Shown: in pieces, positions 25,652-34,341 of the stretch
How the letters are laid out: the number at the start of each line of letters is the position of its first letter
Numbering within the stretch: position 1 is the first letter of the stretch
Assembly (NCBI GenBank): GCA_030145205.1
Contig: JAQYVZ010000027.1
Span: 1 to 43,442, forward strand
From: Desulfuromonadales bacterium
GTDB taxonomy: Bacteria; Desulfobacterota; Desulfuromonadia; Desulfuromonadales; BM103
Direction of reading: 5' to 3'
DNA length: 43,442 bases
The notes under the pieces: generated by a model
Database searches by the model: none
The model's input: only the letters and a program-made list of their open reading frames with translations
Told to the model about the DNA's origin: nothing
Translations under genes and position numbers: made by a program

Positions 25652-27022
25652 TTATCTCTCAAACCGAGCAAACGAACAAAATATCCCCACCCCGCACAAT
25701 CCACAGAAAATCAACAAAGCCGTCTGCATGCTGGTCAAAAACGCCGGTAAAGTTTCTGGCGCCACCGCATGCCCCTTCATGAAGATCGAGAAGATAATGG
25801 TGATAATGGTCATGCTCGACATCATCCCCAAGGTGCGTACGCTGCCGTTCAAACCGGAGGCGACGCCGAGGTAACGCGCCGGCACGCTGCCCATGATGAC
25901 GCTGACGTTGGGGGAGGAGAAGAGGGCGAAACCGAAGCCGAGCACTCCCAGCATGATCATGATCATCCAGAGCGGTGTGGCCTGGCCGATGGTGGCAGCG
26001 ATGCCGACACCGACTGCGCAAAGGGCCATGCCGAGGGTGGCGACCTTGGCCGCCGGGTAGCGGTCGGCAAGTCGGCCACAGAGGGGGGAGAATGACGCCT
26101 GCACGATCGGCTGGATCATCAGCACCATCCCTGCCTCGCGCGGATTCATGCCTTTGACGTACTGCAGGTAGAGACTCAGGAAAAAGGTGATACCGAAGGT
26201 CGCCGCATAGTTGAGCATGGCAGCCAGGTTGGAGAGGGCGAATACTCGGTTGTCGCGCAGCAGGGCGATGTTGAGAATCGGGTGGTCAATCCGCGCCTCG
26301 AATAACAGAAACACGCCCAGTCCGGCGGTGCCGACTGCGCCAAGTACCCAAGCCCAGAGGCCCAGGTCAAGGTTGGACGACCCGGTAATTAGCAGCAGCA
26401 GGCTGGCGGCATAGATCAGGCTGCCCCACCAGTCAAAGGGCTCCCCTTTGGCTTCGGCCCACTCGCCCTGGAGTTTTGTTGCCGCGATAAAAAAGGTCAA
26501 TGCCCCCAAAGGGACGCTCAGATAGAAGAGGGAACGCCAGCCGAAGGCGTTGACCAGCATGCCACCGAAAAAGGGCCCGCAGGAGATACCGGCATAGACG
26601 CTGGCGATGGCGATGCCGAGCGCCTTGCCGCGCTCTTCGGGGGGGAAGATCGAGACGACAATCGCCATGGTGGTCGCCATGACCATCGATCCGCCCATGC
26701 CTTGCAAAAAGCGCAGACCGATCATCGCTTCGATCGACCAGGCTTGTGACAGCAGGCCGCCAACCAGGGTGAAGATCACGATGCCGATCTGGAAGATCCG
26801 CTTGCGGCCGTGGATGTCGCCCATCCGGCCCATGGCCAGCAGGAAGATCGACGCCGACAGCACATAGGTCGTTTCCACCAGGCCGAGCTGGATTGCGCTC
26901 GGGTGAAACTCCCGGCCGATCGCGGGCAGAGCCACGGCCACGGCCGACATCATGAAGGGCATCAGGAAATGTGCGCTGCAGACCGCAAACAAGGCTGCTG
27001 TGCGGGAGGTGTGGGTCGACAT
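25652..27022 (-). CDS. MFS exporter, DHA2 (EmrB/QacA-like, 14 TM) family
   Basis: A 456-aa membrane protein with about 14 hydrophobic helices. The motif A loop reads GRMGDIHGRKRIF (about residues 65-77) and the antiporter motif C reads ASVYAGISCGPFFGG. These place it among the drug:H+ antiporters of the DHA2 type; the actual substrate cannot be read from sequence. The gene is alone on the minus strand, ending near the inverted-repeat element. Its ATG is preceded by GAGAAA, a weak ribosome site. A palindromic GCGGG(t)/CCCGC element lies just downstream of its stop. Confidence 0.9.
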   Translation of the reverse strand: MSTHTSRTAALFAVCSAHFLMPFMMSAVAVALPAIGREFHPSAIQLGLVETTYVLSASIFLLAMGRMGDIHGRKRIFQIGIVIFTLVGGLLSQAWSIEAMIGLRFLQGMGGSMVMATTMAIVVSIFPPEERGKALGIAIASVYAGISCGPFFGGMLVNAFGWRSLFYLSVPLGALTFFIAATKLQGEWAEAKGEPFDWWGSLIYAASLLLLITGSSNLDLGLWAWVLGAVGTAGLGVFLLFEARIDHPILNIALLRDNRVFALSNLAAMLNYAATFGITFFLSLYLQYVKGMNPREAGMVLMIQPIVQASFSPLCGRLADRYPAAKVATLGMALCAVGVGIAATIGQATPLWMIMIMLGVLGFGFALFSSPNVSVIMGSVPARYLGVASGLNGSVRTLGMMSSMTIITIIFSIFMKGHAVAPETLPAFLTSMQTALLIFCGLCGVGIFCSFARFER

Positions 27023-27135
27023 CAGTTTCTCTCGGGATCAGGTCATGGTGCGCAGATACCATACCCGATTCCGGTCGAATGCGGAAGTCAGCAAATGCGA
27101 GAGGCGGGATTATCCCCTTTGAGGAGAAATCCCGT

Positions 27136-27309
27136 TTATCCACGGCTCAAAGGGGGAACCATAATGCAACTCCACCTGGTAGCGCAGGGGCTTTGGTCCC
27201 TCTCCCCCCGAGCTTCCTGTTCGTCGATGCGAGCGCGCTCTGCCAACTCCTCGGTGAACGCCTGAATGCGGTCTGCCCGTTTCTGGGCGCTATCCTTGTG
27301 TGGCACCAT
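27136..27309 (-). pseudogene. 57-codon ORF coupled to the DUF3014 gene, probably a decayed remnant
   Basis: The ATG at 27309-27307 overlaps the DUF3014 stop as TAATG, a typical coupled start. The first 38 residues look like protein (MVPHKDSAQKRADRIQAFTE, then ELAERARIDEQEARGE), a charged helical start. The remainder (PCATRWSCIMVPPLSRG) has the character of untranslated sequence. The simplest reading is a gene whose 3' part was lost. The rest of the 286-bp gap between DUF3014 and the MFS gene shows nothing else. Confidence 0.4.
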
Positions 27310-28112
27310 TAATTCGCGACCTCGGCCGCGACCAGTTGTTTGCGATAGACGCGCAGAATCTGCTTGATCCGTTCGGCGTTGCCCGACCCGATTCGAATCA
27401 GGACCTTCCGCCCCGCCGAGAAATCTTCAAGGGCAGGGTCGGCAAACAGGTAGAGCGCCTTCGGTTGAATCAGACGGACCGGGTCCTGAACGATCGGGGT
27501 CTGCAGCAGGTGGTCAATCACCTCGATCAGACGGTCGTTGAAATAGCGGTCCGGGTAGCCGAGGGCCGCATAGGCTTCCTGAAACAGGGGATAGAAAGTC
27601 GCATAGACGGTAACAACCTGCTGCGCATCCGCTTTTTCGAGCAAGCGGATGACCGGCGTGTAGCGATCGTAGTTGGCTGATGCGATGGTGAGCTCACCCG
27701 CCTTCTTTTGAACCAGGAACTTGCCGCTGATTTTTTTGAGCGGTCGGTGGGAAACCGGCAGGTCCTGGCGCGGCAGGTTGTCGACCATCACCACGAAGCG
27801 CTCGATAATATGCTCCAGTAGAAAAAATCGGCCGAGGTTCTGTTCGGAGAATAGGCGTTCAAGGACCTCGCCGACCGTTTTATCGCTTTGCTGCAGTTCA
27901 GGTAAAGGCTGACTCGCATCAATAATCGGCTCCGTTGTGCCGACGTCAACGGTCGCTTCTTCAATCGGGTGTGTCGGTTGTGGTGCCGCAGGTTGAACGG
28001 CCGGGGCGGGGATGCTGACCGGTTCCGGCTGGTCGGTGCGAAAAAATTGCAGGTAGAGGATGATCACCACGATCGCGGCCAGACAACCGATCCAGAACGG
28101 CCAGTTTTTCAT
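27309..28112 (-). CDS. DUF3014 family membrane-anchored protein
   Basis: A 267-aa protein with one N-terminal transmembrane helix (residues 4-24), a proline-rich linker, and a DUF3014 domain in the rest. Landmarks are FLLEHIIERFVVMVDNLPRQ, the YxxYTPVIxLLEKADAQ segment and FNDRLIEVIDHLLQTP. The family is common in proteobacteria and has no assigned activity. GGGAG lies 7 bp before the ATG. It is coupled to the 57-codon remnant downstream. The 108 bp upstream may hold its promoter. Confidence 0.9.
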   Translation of the reverse strand: MKNWPFWIGCLAAIVVIILYLQFFRTDQPEPVSIPAPAVQPAAPQPTHPIEEATVDVGTTEPIIDASQPLPELQQSDKTVGEVLERLFSEQNLGRFFLLEHIIERFVVMVDNLPRQDLPVSHRPLKKISGKFLVQKKAGELTIASANYDRYTPVIRLLEKADAQQVVTVYATFYPLFQEAYAALGYPDRYFNDRLIEVIDHLLQTPIVQDPVRLIQPKALYLFADPALEDFSAGRKVLIRIGSGNAERIKQILRVYRKQLVAAEVAN

Positions 28113-28220
28113 AAAATGCTCCCTTATGATAAAAATGCAACTGAAACATGAGCCTTCACAATGTCAGCTTAAAATGTAGCGCCTATCGGGGCAGCGTCAA
28201 GCGCGTCGTCATGACCTGCC

Positions 28221-29204
28221 TCAGCTACCTGTATAAAGGGCCGTATACCAGGCCACAACGACCAATGCGATGCTGCAGAGGCTGAGACCCGCATTCAGAC
28301 TTTTACCCGGTCTGCCGAAAGTCTCTGCTAGGGATTCACTGCCGGCACCGAAGATCAATCCACAAAGGAAGCCGAACAGATGGGCCCCCAGATCGGTGTT
28401 CTCGCCGCCGGCGCCCAGCATCGCCAGCAGGCCGAGCGCCGCCGCCACCGGCAGGGCCCAGCGTTTCTGAGGCCGCAGGTGGTGGCGAAAGCGGACCAGG
28501 TTGATCGCGGCAATCAGACCCACCGCCCCGAAAATCGCTGTCGAGGCACCAACGGCCCGATGCTCCGGGGATTGCAGCCAGGCATTCACCAGGTTGCCGG
28601 CCGCGCCGCTGGCGAGCAGCAGGCTCCAGCCGAGGCCGGCGCCGAGATCCCGACACAAGCGGATGATAAAAACACCGCCGATCAGCAGGTTGCTGAGCAG
28701 GTGCAGCCAGCTGGAGTGTAGGGTCAAGGCAGTAATGCAGCGCCACCACTGTCCGTCGAGAATTTTGCCGGCATGGGCGTTGCCCAATTCCAGCCAGTCC
28801 ACCGACAAATGTCCTGGCAGGCTGATGTTTGTCAGGGTGACATCATGAAACAGCCCGAGGGCAATCAGGCCCCAAATGGTCGGGAACAGATTGTTGTTTA
28901 CGGGCGGCGCGTCAGGATCGGGCGGCGGCCAGTTGTGATTCTCGGTTTCGTACTGGTGCAGCTCCTTCAGAGCCGTGGCGTAAGCGCCCTCCGGCACCAG
29001 CAACTGCCAGCGGTGCCTGAGACGCTCAGACCGGCAAGGGACCTGCCGTGCCTTGAGGACCAGCGACCAGCTGCGGACCTGCTGCCTGGAGAGAAAAACC
29101 CGCGGGTCGGCGGTGTCCAGACCGGGCGGCAGCGGTCGCCAGGACTCTTCTTCCGGTAGAAGGTCAAACTCCTCCATGGAGGTATGCGATGACTCCTCGG
29201 ACAT
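28221..29204 (-). CDS. Rhomboid-family intramembrane serine protease
   Basis: A 327-aa protein. A cytoplasmic N-terminal domain of about 105 residues is followed by six or seven membrane helices. The catalytic serine is S221 in GASTAIFGAVG and the catalytic histidine is H275 in DLGAHLFGFLCG; the HSSWLHLLSN motif of the first rhomboid loops is present. It is expected to cleave membrane proteins within or near the bilayer. A longer open frame begins at 29408 but would overlap the divergent upp gene, and its extra 68 residues look non-coding. The ATG at 29204 is therefore used, although no strong ribosome site precedes it. Confidence 0.85.
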   Translation of the reverse strand: MSEESSHTSMEEFDLLPEEESWRPLPPGLDTADPRVFLSRQQVRSWSLVLKARQVPCRSERLRHRWQLLVPEGAYATALKELHQYETENHNWPPPDPDAPPVNNNLFPTIWGLIALGLFHDVTLTNISLPGHLSVDWLELGNAHAGKILDGQWWRCITALTLHSSWLHLLSNLLIGGVFIIRLCRDLGAGLGWSLLLASGAAGNLVNAWLQSPEHRAVGASTAIFGAVGLIAAINLVRFRHHLRPQKRWALPVAAALGLLAMLGAGGENTDLGAHLFGFLCGLIFGAGSESLAETFGRPGKSLNAGLSLCSIALVVVAWYTALYTGS

Positions 29205-29369
29205 GTAGACATCATCGCAGATTCGACGCGCGCAGTCACCTGTTTCAATCGTGTTGATCCGGTTCAGTGAGGCGTACTGATTTGCTGATTGACCCCGTCG
29301 CCTCGTCCGGATATTCTCTTTCATTAAGAATTTGATGAGACAATGGAAAGCAAAGAAGAGGAGGTTGGC

Positions 29370-29996
29370 GTGGCTGTTATTGAAGCGGTTCATCCCCTGG
29401 TCAAACACAAGCTTGGATTGATGCGAAGGGTGGATATCAGTACCAAGGATTTTCGTGAGTTGGCATCAGAGGTCGCGCGTCTGCTGACCTACGAGGCGAC
29501 CAAGGATCTGGAAACAGAAAAAATCACGATCTCCGGCTGGGCCGGCCCCGTGGAAATCGACCAGATCAAGGGGAAGAAAATTACGGTTGTCCCGATCCTC
29601 CGGGCCGGCCTCGGCATGATGGATGGTGTGCTCGATCTGATTCCGAGTGCCAGGGTCAGCGTCGTTGGCCTCTATCGCGACGAGGAGACGCTGGAGCCGG
29701 TTCCTTATTTTAAAAAGCTGACGGGTGAGATGGAGAGCCGCATGGCGTTGATCCTCGATCCGATGCTGGCCACCGGCGGCAGTTTGATCGCCACAATCGA
29801 TATGCTGAAAGAGACCGGTTGTACGCAAATTCGCGGTCTTTTCCTGGTCGCCGCTCCCGAAGGGCTGCAACGTCTGCAGGAGGTCCACCCCGATGTTGAT
29901 ATCTATGTTGCGGGCATTGATGAAAGGCTGAACGAGCAAGGCTATATCCTGCCGGGCCTCGGTGATGCCGGCGACAAGATTTTCGGAACCAAGTAA
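29370..29996 (+). CDS. upp: Uracil phosphoribosyltransferase
   Basis: A 208-aa protein, the same length as E. coli Upp and closely similar along its whole length. It converts uracil and PRPP to UMP. Visible motifs are [14 protein letters not shown] at the N-terminus, [20 protein letters not shown], the PRPP loop [11 protein letters not shown] and the C-terminal [18 protein letters not shown]. The GTG at 29370 follows GAGGAGG by 6 bp and gives the family-typical N-terminus; the ATG at 29343 would add nine residues with no good ribosome site. It lies 93 bp before the uracil permease gene. Confidence 0.97.
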   Translation: MAVIEAVHPLVKHKLGLMRRVDISTKDFRELASEVARLLTYEATKDLETEKITISGWAGPVEIDQIKGKKITVVPILRAGLGMMDGVLDLIPSARVSVVGLYRDEETLEPVPYFKKLTGEMESRMALILDPMLATGGSLIATIDMLKETGCTQIRGLFLVAAPEGLQRLQEVHPDVDIYVAGIDERLNEQGYILPGLGDAGDKIFGTK

Positions 29997-30089
29997 TTAC
30001 AGGCTTCGGTCACAACTGGACCCGGGCAGGTGTACACATGCCCACAGTACGAACGATCGTAAAGATTCCATCCTCAAGGAGGCGTTTGC

Positions 30090-31409
30090 ATGAGCCAAGA
30101 AAATTTGCCGACTGATTACAACTTTCGACTAAGGGACGCCCTGCTTGGTGCTCAGATGCTGTTTGTCGCCTTCGGCGCACTGGTGCTGGTGCCCTTGCTG
30201 ACCGGGCTGAATGCCAACGTTGCCCTGTTTACCGCGGGGGTTGGCACTTTGGTTTTTCAGGTGATCACCCGTGGCAAGGTGCCGGTTTTTCTCGCCTCCA
30301 GTTTCGCTTTTATCGCGCCAATCATCTACGGGGTGCAGCAGTGGGGTATCCCCGGCACCATGTGCGGCCTGTTTGCTGCTGGTCTGCTCTATGTGATTCT
30401 GAGCCTGCTGGTCAGGGTTTTTGGTTCCGAACTTTTGCATAAAGTCCTGCCGCCGGTGGTGACCGGCCCGGTGATCATGGTCATCGGTCTGGTGCTGGCG
30501 CCGGTCGCTGTACATATGGCCTCCGGTCGGACCGGCGACGGCTCTGCCTGGCTGGTGCCGGAAACCACAGCGTTCATCATTGCCGGGGTCTCGCTGGCAG
30601 TCACAATCATCGTTTCCCTGCTCGGCAAGGGGCTGTTCAGGCTGATCCCGATTCTCTGTGGTATTACTGCAGGCTATGTCACCTCTTTGGGCCTCGACTT
30701 GAGTGGTTTTTCCGCGGCAACGCAGGCAGCCTTTGACCCGGGTAGCTTACAAAACTGGACCGGCCCGACGCTGATCTCGATAGAAAAGGTTGCTACCGCG
30801 CCTTGGTTCGCATTCCCTGACTTTACTTTCCCGGTCTGGAATCTGGAAGCGATCCTGTTCATTGTCCCGGTGGCGATCGCCCCGGCGATCGAGCACTTTG
30901 GGGACGTGCTGGCGATCGGCGGTATCACCGGCAAGGACTACGTCGAAGAACCGGGCATCAAAAACACCCTGCTCGGTGATGGAATTGCCACCAGCTTTGC
31001 TGCCTTTTTGGGTGGTCCGCCGAACACGACCTACTCGGAAGTTTCCGGCGCAGTCGCCCTGACCCGCGCCTTCAACCCGGCGATCATGACCTGGGCGGCA
31101 ATTACCGCCGTCGTCCTCGCCTTTGTCGGTAAACTCGGTGGGTTCCTCAACACCATCCCGGTGCCAGTTATGGGAGGCATCATGGTGTTGCTGTTTGGTG
31201 CCATCGCAGTGATCGGCATCAACACCTTGGTCAGGGCCGGGACCGACCTGATGGAGCCGCGCAACCTTGCGATTGTCGCTATCATCCTGGTTTTCGGCAT
31301 TGGCGGTATGAACTTCGATCTGGCCGTGGTCAAGCTTGGCGGCATCGGCTTGGCCGGGATCGTCGGCGTCCTGCTTAACCTGTTGTTGCCGGGTAAAAGC
31401 CGGGGCTAG
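30090..31409 (+). CDS. uraA: Uracil permease, NCS2 family
   Basis: A 439-aa membrane protein of the nucleobase:cation symporter-2 family. The signature segment IAPAIEHFGDVLAIGGITGK, followed by GIATSFAAFLGGPPNTTYSE, contains the conserved acidic and asparagine residues that bind the base. About 12-14 helices are visible. AAGGAGG lies 7 bp before the ATG. With the preceding upp gene it forms a uracil uptake and salvage unit. A terminator lies 124 bp downstream. Confidence 0.94.
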   Translation: MSQENLPTDYNFRLRDALLGAQMLFVAFGALVLVPLLTGLNANVALFTAGVGTLVFQVITRGKVPVFLASSFAFIAPIIYGVQQWGIPGTMCGLFAAGLLYVILSLLVRVFGSELLHKVLPPVVTGPVIMVIGLVLAPVAVHMASGRTGDGSAWLVPETTAFIIAGVSLAVTIIVSLLGKGLFRLIPILCGITAGYVTSLGLDLSGFSAATQAAFDPGSLQNWTGPTLISIEKVATAPWFAFPDFTFPVWNLEAILFIVPVAIAPAIEHFGDVLAIGGITGKDYVEEPGIKNTLLGDGIATSFAAFLGGPPNTTYSEVSGAVALTRAFNPAIMTWAAITAVVLAFVGKLGGFLNTIPVPVMGGIMVLLFGAIAVIGINTLVRAGTDLMEPRNLAIVAIILVFGIGGMNFDLAVVKLGGIGLAGIVGVLLNLLLPGKSRG

Positions 31410-31532
31410 TTTCGCAAACCCTGCTGCAAGAGTGACATGCCGGTGTCGATGAGGAATGTCAGGATACCGGGGCTTTTGAAGAGCCCCCTGTTTCTTTCGG
31501 ACAATTTCTTTCGTTCAGACAGAGCTTTTAAT

Positions 31533-31568
31533 AAAAAAAGGCCGCCCTTTTAGGGGCGGCCTTTTTTT
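31533..31568. terminator. Strong bidirectional intrinsic terminator
   Basis: AAAAAAAGGCCGCCC (31533-31547) pairs with GGGCGGCCTTTTTTT (31554-31568) around a 6-base loop. It ends the upp-uraA transcript and, because of the A-run, can act in both directions. Confidence 0.95.
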
Positions 31569-31576
31569 ATTTTGTC

Positions 31577-31683
31577 GGGGATGGGTCACGGATCTCATCG
31601 AAAAACAGTAAAATATTGTTGCGTGTCGTTCTGATTTATGACAGGATAATCCCAGTTTTGTTATTGCCCCGTGACCCATCCCC
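31577..31683. repeat. 15-bp perfect inverted repeat around a 77-bp AT-rich loop
   Basis: GGGGATGGGTCACGG (31577-31591) is exactly complementary to CCGTGACCCATCCCC (31669-31683). The loop is AT-rich and has no ORF. A GGGG followed by seven T (31694-31705) comes soon after the right arm and could terminate a short plus-strand RNA. It could be a small RNA, a small mobile-element remnant or a protein-binding palindrome. No gene lies in 31410-31717. Confidence 0.6.
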
Positions 31684-31717
31684 TCCGGTGTTGCGGGGTT
31701 TTTTTATGCGCGATGCG

Positions 31718-31837
31718 CTAGAATCTCAGCCAACTCAAAAATGAAATACTGCAGAGCAGCATGGCGCTGCCCGTCAGCAGGTAAAGCAGTGTATCAAGTG
31801 GTTTCCGGCGGTATGTCGTGCTGTTCTTGTTGTTCAT
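31718..31837 (-). CDS. 39-aa single-pass membrane peptide
   Basis: The ORF begins MNNKNSTTYRRKPLDTLLYL and ends SWLRF. AGGAG lies 7 bp before the ATG, an ideal ribosome site. A basic N-terminus (YRRKP) precedes one hydrophobic segment of about 22 residues (TLLYLLTGSAMLLCSISFLS), which predicts N-in orientation. It lies on the same strand as the diheme cytochrome upstream, 168 bp away. I do not recognise a family. Confidence 0.6.
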   Translation of the reverse strand: MNNKNSTTYRRKPLDTLLYLLTGSAMLLCSISFLSWLRF

Positions 31838-32005
31838 TGATGTACTCCTGAATACCGGTCCTGATTTCCTATTGCTCTCCTGTGAAAAGCAATAAGCGTA
31901 CCAGAAACCGGAGCCCCCTTTTGGCGCAGTCTGGCCGCAAGGTTGTGCCGGTCAGGCGTGGTTGGTCAGGCGCTTCCGCGTGATGATCCGGTGAAATGAC
32001 GGAAA

Positions 32006-32275
32006 TCAGGGGCGCTGCATTTTATGGCAGAACAGGCAGCGGGATTTCGACGGATGTTCTGCGGAGAAGGGGAGATCATCCTCGTTGTGACAGTCGGCGC
32101 AAAATTTTTCAGCTGCCTTCTTGCCATCCGTTTTTACCAGTTCGTAATACGGTTTGTGATCATCGTCGAAGGGGACCCGGCTGGTTGATTCCGGGGGGGC
32201 TTGCCAGAGAAAAGCGAGTATGATGACTGCCAGACCGATCAGCAGTAAATCACGTTTTTTAATAGGGTTTGCCAT
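32006..32275 (-). CDS. Membrane-anchored diheme c-type cytochrome
   Basis: An 89-aa protein with a transmembrane anchor (about residues 10-25) and two c-heme motifs near the C-terminus: CADCH and CLFCH, spaced by about 16 residues. The heme domain would face the periplasm. The short spacing resembles multiheme electron carriers of Desulfuromonadales, but only two hemes are present and its electron partners are unknown. The ATG at 32275 is used because GAGGAA lies just upstream; a frame from 32302 would include that site. Confidence 0.85.
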   Translation of the reverse strand: MANPIKKRDLLLIGLAVIILAFLWQAPPESTSRVPFDDDHKPYYELVKTDGKKAAEKFCADCHNEDDLPFSAEHPSKSRCLFCHKMQRP

Positions 32276-32365
32276 GGGTTCCTCATCGGCGGTTGCTGTC
32301 ATCCAGTTTTCGGAAGGTCTCCCCTCCCAGGATGTCGCGCCGGTTTTTTATAGAGTTCGGGAGTG

Positions 32366-32701
32366 TTATTCACTCCGGATAAACAGCATGTAGATTACCA
32401 GAAAAACCAGGGCTGCGCCGCCGATGACGAAGATCATCAGGGAGTCGCTGCCGACGCCCCCATCCAGGGAGACGCCTTGCTCGAAGGTGTAGGCGAGCAG
32501 CGCGATAAAGCCGGTAATTGCCAAAATTACGGTAAGTAGCAGGCGCCAGTGCATCAGGAATGCAATAATGGCCAGAGTCCCGGTCCCGCCGAGAAAATAG
32601 GGGTTCCGGACCAACTCCTGCAAGTTGAGCGTCTCCAGGGTTTTCATCACCCGGTGCGTTTCGAACTGCTTTATAAATTCGATGGCCTGACTGAAGTCCA
32701 C
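32366..32701 (-). CDS. Small three-helix membrane protein, unknown function
   Basis: A 111-aa protein starting at GTG with GGGAG 7 bp upstream. The first third is a soluble helical region (MDFSQAIEFIKQFETHRVMK); three hydrophobic helices follow. The protein is 90 bp from the cytochrome gene and on the same strand, so they are likely one unit. It resembles conserved Geobacter-type hypothetical proteins in layout; no motif suggests a reaction. Confidence 0.75.
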   Translation of the reverse strand: MDFSQAIEFIKQFETHRVMKTLETLNLQELVRNPYFLGGTGTLAIIAFLMHWRLLLTVILAITGFIALLAYTFEQGVSLDGGVGSDSLMIFVIGGAALVFLVIYMLFIRSE

Positions 32702-32819
32702 AGCGATCTCCCTCTCATGTCCATTGAAACTTAAGCAATCCTTGTTCCAACGCTGACAACAATGATGAATAATACCAGCTTTTGTCCCTGCTTACAAAGG
32801 GGAAAACACCCCATATTTC

Positions 32820-32848
32820 TTGACTTTTTTTCGCCTCCTCTCTACAGT
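32820..32848 (+). promoter_or_regulatory. Sigma-70-type promoter upstream of murI
   Basis: TTGACT (32820-32825) and TACAGT (32843-32848) with a 17-bp spacer lie 40 bp before the murI start. Five of six and four of six positions match consensus. It could drive the murI-GerMN-metH series. Confidence 0.5.
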
Positions 32849-32887
32849 AGTCACCCCTTAACATCTTGGGAAAGCGAGGGTTTTGAC

Positions 32888-33688
32888 GTGTCGGAACGTG
32901 CTGTTGGTGTATTTGATTCAGGCGTGGGCGGTTTAACGGTTCTGCGTGCTTTGCGACATTGCCTGCCCGACGAGGATCTGGTCTACCTTGGCGATACGGC
33001 CAGGGTCCCGTATGGAACAAAAAGTGCGCCGACAGTCCGTCGTTACGCGGTTGAAGCGGCACATTTTCTCATGGAACAACGGGTCAAGTTGATCGTGGTG
33101 GCCTGCAACACGGCCTCTGCCGTTGCCCTGGAGTATCTTGCCGAGCGTTTTCCAGTTCCGGTTGTCGGCGTGATTGAGCCGGGTGCACGGCGAGCTCTTG
33201 AAGTGTCGCAGCAGGGCAGAATTGGTGTTATCGGGACCGAGGGCACGGTTCGCAGCCAGGCTTACGAAAAGGCAATCCGGCAGGGCCGGGCCGATGTGTC
33301 AATCTCTGCGGCCGCGTGTCCGCTGTTTGTGCCACTGGCGGAAGAAGGGTGGGCGGACCATGAAATTGCCCGGATCGCCGCGCAGGAATACCTGGCGCCC
33401 CTGCTCAGCCAGGGGATCGACACCCTGGTGCTCGGCTGTACACACTACCCATTGCTGAAAAAGACTCTTCAAAAAGTCGCCGGAAGTAGCGTAAAATTGA
33501 TTGATTCAGCAGAGGAGACGGCCAAGACGGTCGCCACCCTGTTGCAGCGTGATGATCTGAGGCGCCGCCAACCATCGCAGGAGCCTCCCCGTTTTTTTGT
33601 GACCGATATCCCTGATCGTTTCGAAAAAGTGGGCGGCGCTTTTCTTGGCGACACCCTTGATCGGGTTACGACAATTTCACTGGATTGA
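32888..33688 (+). CDS. murI: Glutamate racemase
   Basis: A 266-aa protein that interconverts L- and D-glutamate for peptidoglycan. The substrate loop DSGVGGLTVLRAL (residues 10-22), the first catalytic cysteine C73 in VVACNTAS and the second C184 in LGCTHYP are all present. The start is a GTG with GAGGG 7 bp upstream; the frame is open back to 32762, but those residues look non-coding and contain the promoter. A lipoprotein gene follows after 4 bp. Confidence 0.96.
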   Translation: MSERAVGVFDSGVGGLTVLRALRHCLPDEDLVYLGDTARVPYGTKSAPTVRRYAVEAAHFLMEQRVKLIVVACNTASAVALEYLAERFPVPVVGVIEPGARRALEVSQQGRIGVIGTEGTVRSQAYEKAIRQGRADVSISAAACPLFVPLAEEGWADHEIARIAAQEYLAPLLSQGIDTLVLGCTHYPLLKKTLQKVAGSSVKLIDSAEETAKTVATLLQRDDLRRRQPSQEPPRFFVTDIPDRFEKVGGAFLGDTLDRVTTISLD

Positions 33689-33692
33689 GTTT

Positions 33693-34340
33693 ATGACCAG
33701 AACAGACAATCGCAAATCGCAAGGAGCATACAGCCGGTCCGTCAGGCTGCTCACGTCAATCGGGTTCATGGTTGGCTTGCTGCTGAGTTGTGCCTGGCTG
33801 CTGACCGGATGTGACCAGCAGCCGGAAGAAGACGTTTCTTCAACACAGGCCGATACCCAGCAGGAGCCGACGGTGCGCGAAGTAATTCTTTATTTCTCCG
33901 CTCCGGATGGCAGCCGCCTGGTCGCGGAGCACCGGCTGGTTGAGGGTTGTTTTGATGAAACCGAGTGCATTCAGGCGGTCGTTGCCGCTTTGGCTGCTGG
34001 ACCGGCCGACGCGACTGCCGCGGTCCTGCCGACCGCCGTCGTACTGCAGGCACTCAGCATGGACGGCTCTCTGGCCTCGCTGGATTTTAACGCTGCATTT
34101 GTCACGGCGCATCCGGGCGGGACCCGCAGTGAACTCTTGAGCATTTATGCTCTGGTGGACACGCTGGCGGCTAACTTCCCTCATCTGCGTCAGTTTAACT
34201 TCCTGGTCGACGGTGCACCGATCGAGACGATCAAGGGCCACGTTGACTTGCGCCAGCCGATCACTCCTGATTTCAGCCTGGTCCAGGAAATGTCCGCAGC
34301 CGCGGGTGATCTGTCCAATGTCCCTGCAAGGAGCGAATAA
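33693..34340 (+). CDS. GerMN domain lipoprotein
   Basis: A 215-aa protein with an N-terminal signal helix ending in a lipobox (LLTGC, cysteine at about residue 40). The rest is a GerMN-type domain (VREVILYFSAPDGSRLVAEH to GAPIETIKGHVDL, about 60-200), a small alpha/beta fold found in spore-germination proteins and in many non-sporulating bacteria. It is thought to act at the envelope. The ATG at 33693 is 4 bp after murI; the longer frame from 33645 overlaps murI. Its stop is one base before the metH start. Confidence 0.85.
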   Translation: MTRTDNRKSQGAYSRSVRLLTSIGFMVGLLLSCAWLLTGCDQQPEEDVSSTQADTQQEPTVREVILYFSAPDGSRLVAEHRLVEGCFDETECIQAVVAALAAGPADATAAVLPTAVVLQALSMDGSLASLDFNAAFVTAHPGGTRSELLSIYALVDTLAANFPHLRQFNFLVDGAPIETIKGHVDLRQPITPDFSLVQEMSAAAGDLSNVPARSE

Positions 34341-34341
34341 G

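Noticed and set aside
25165-25782. A 205-aa open frame across the inverted-repeat element
   Set aside because: It reads through both repeat arms and into the antisense of the MFS gene, has no ribosome site and is unlike protein in composition.
29205-29408. The longer rhomboid frame starting at 29408
   Set aside because: It would overlap the divergent upp start and add 68 residues that look non-coding.
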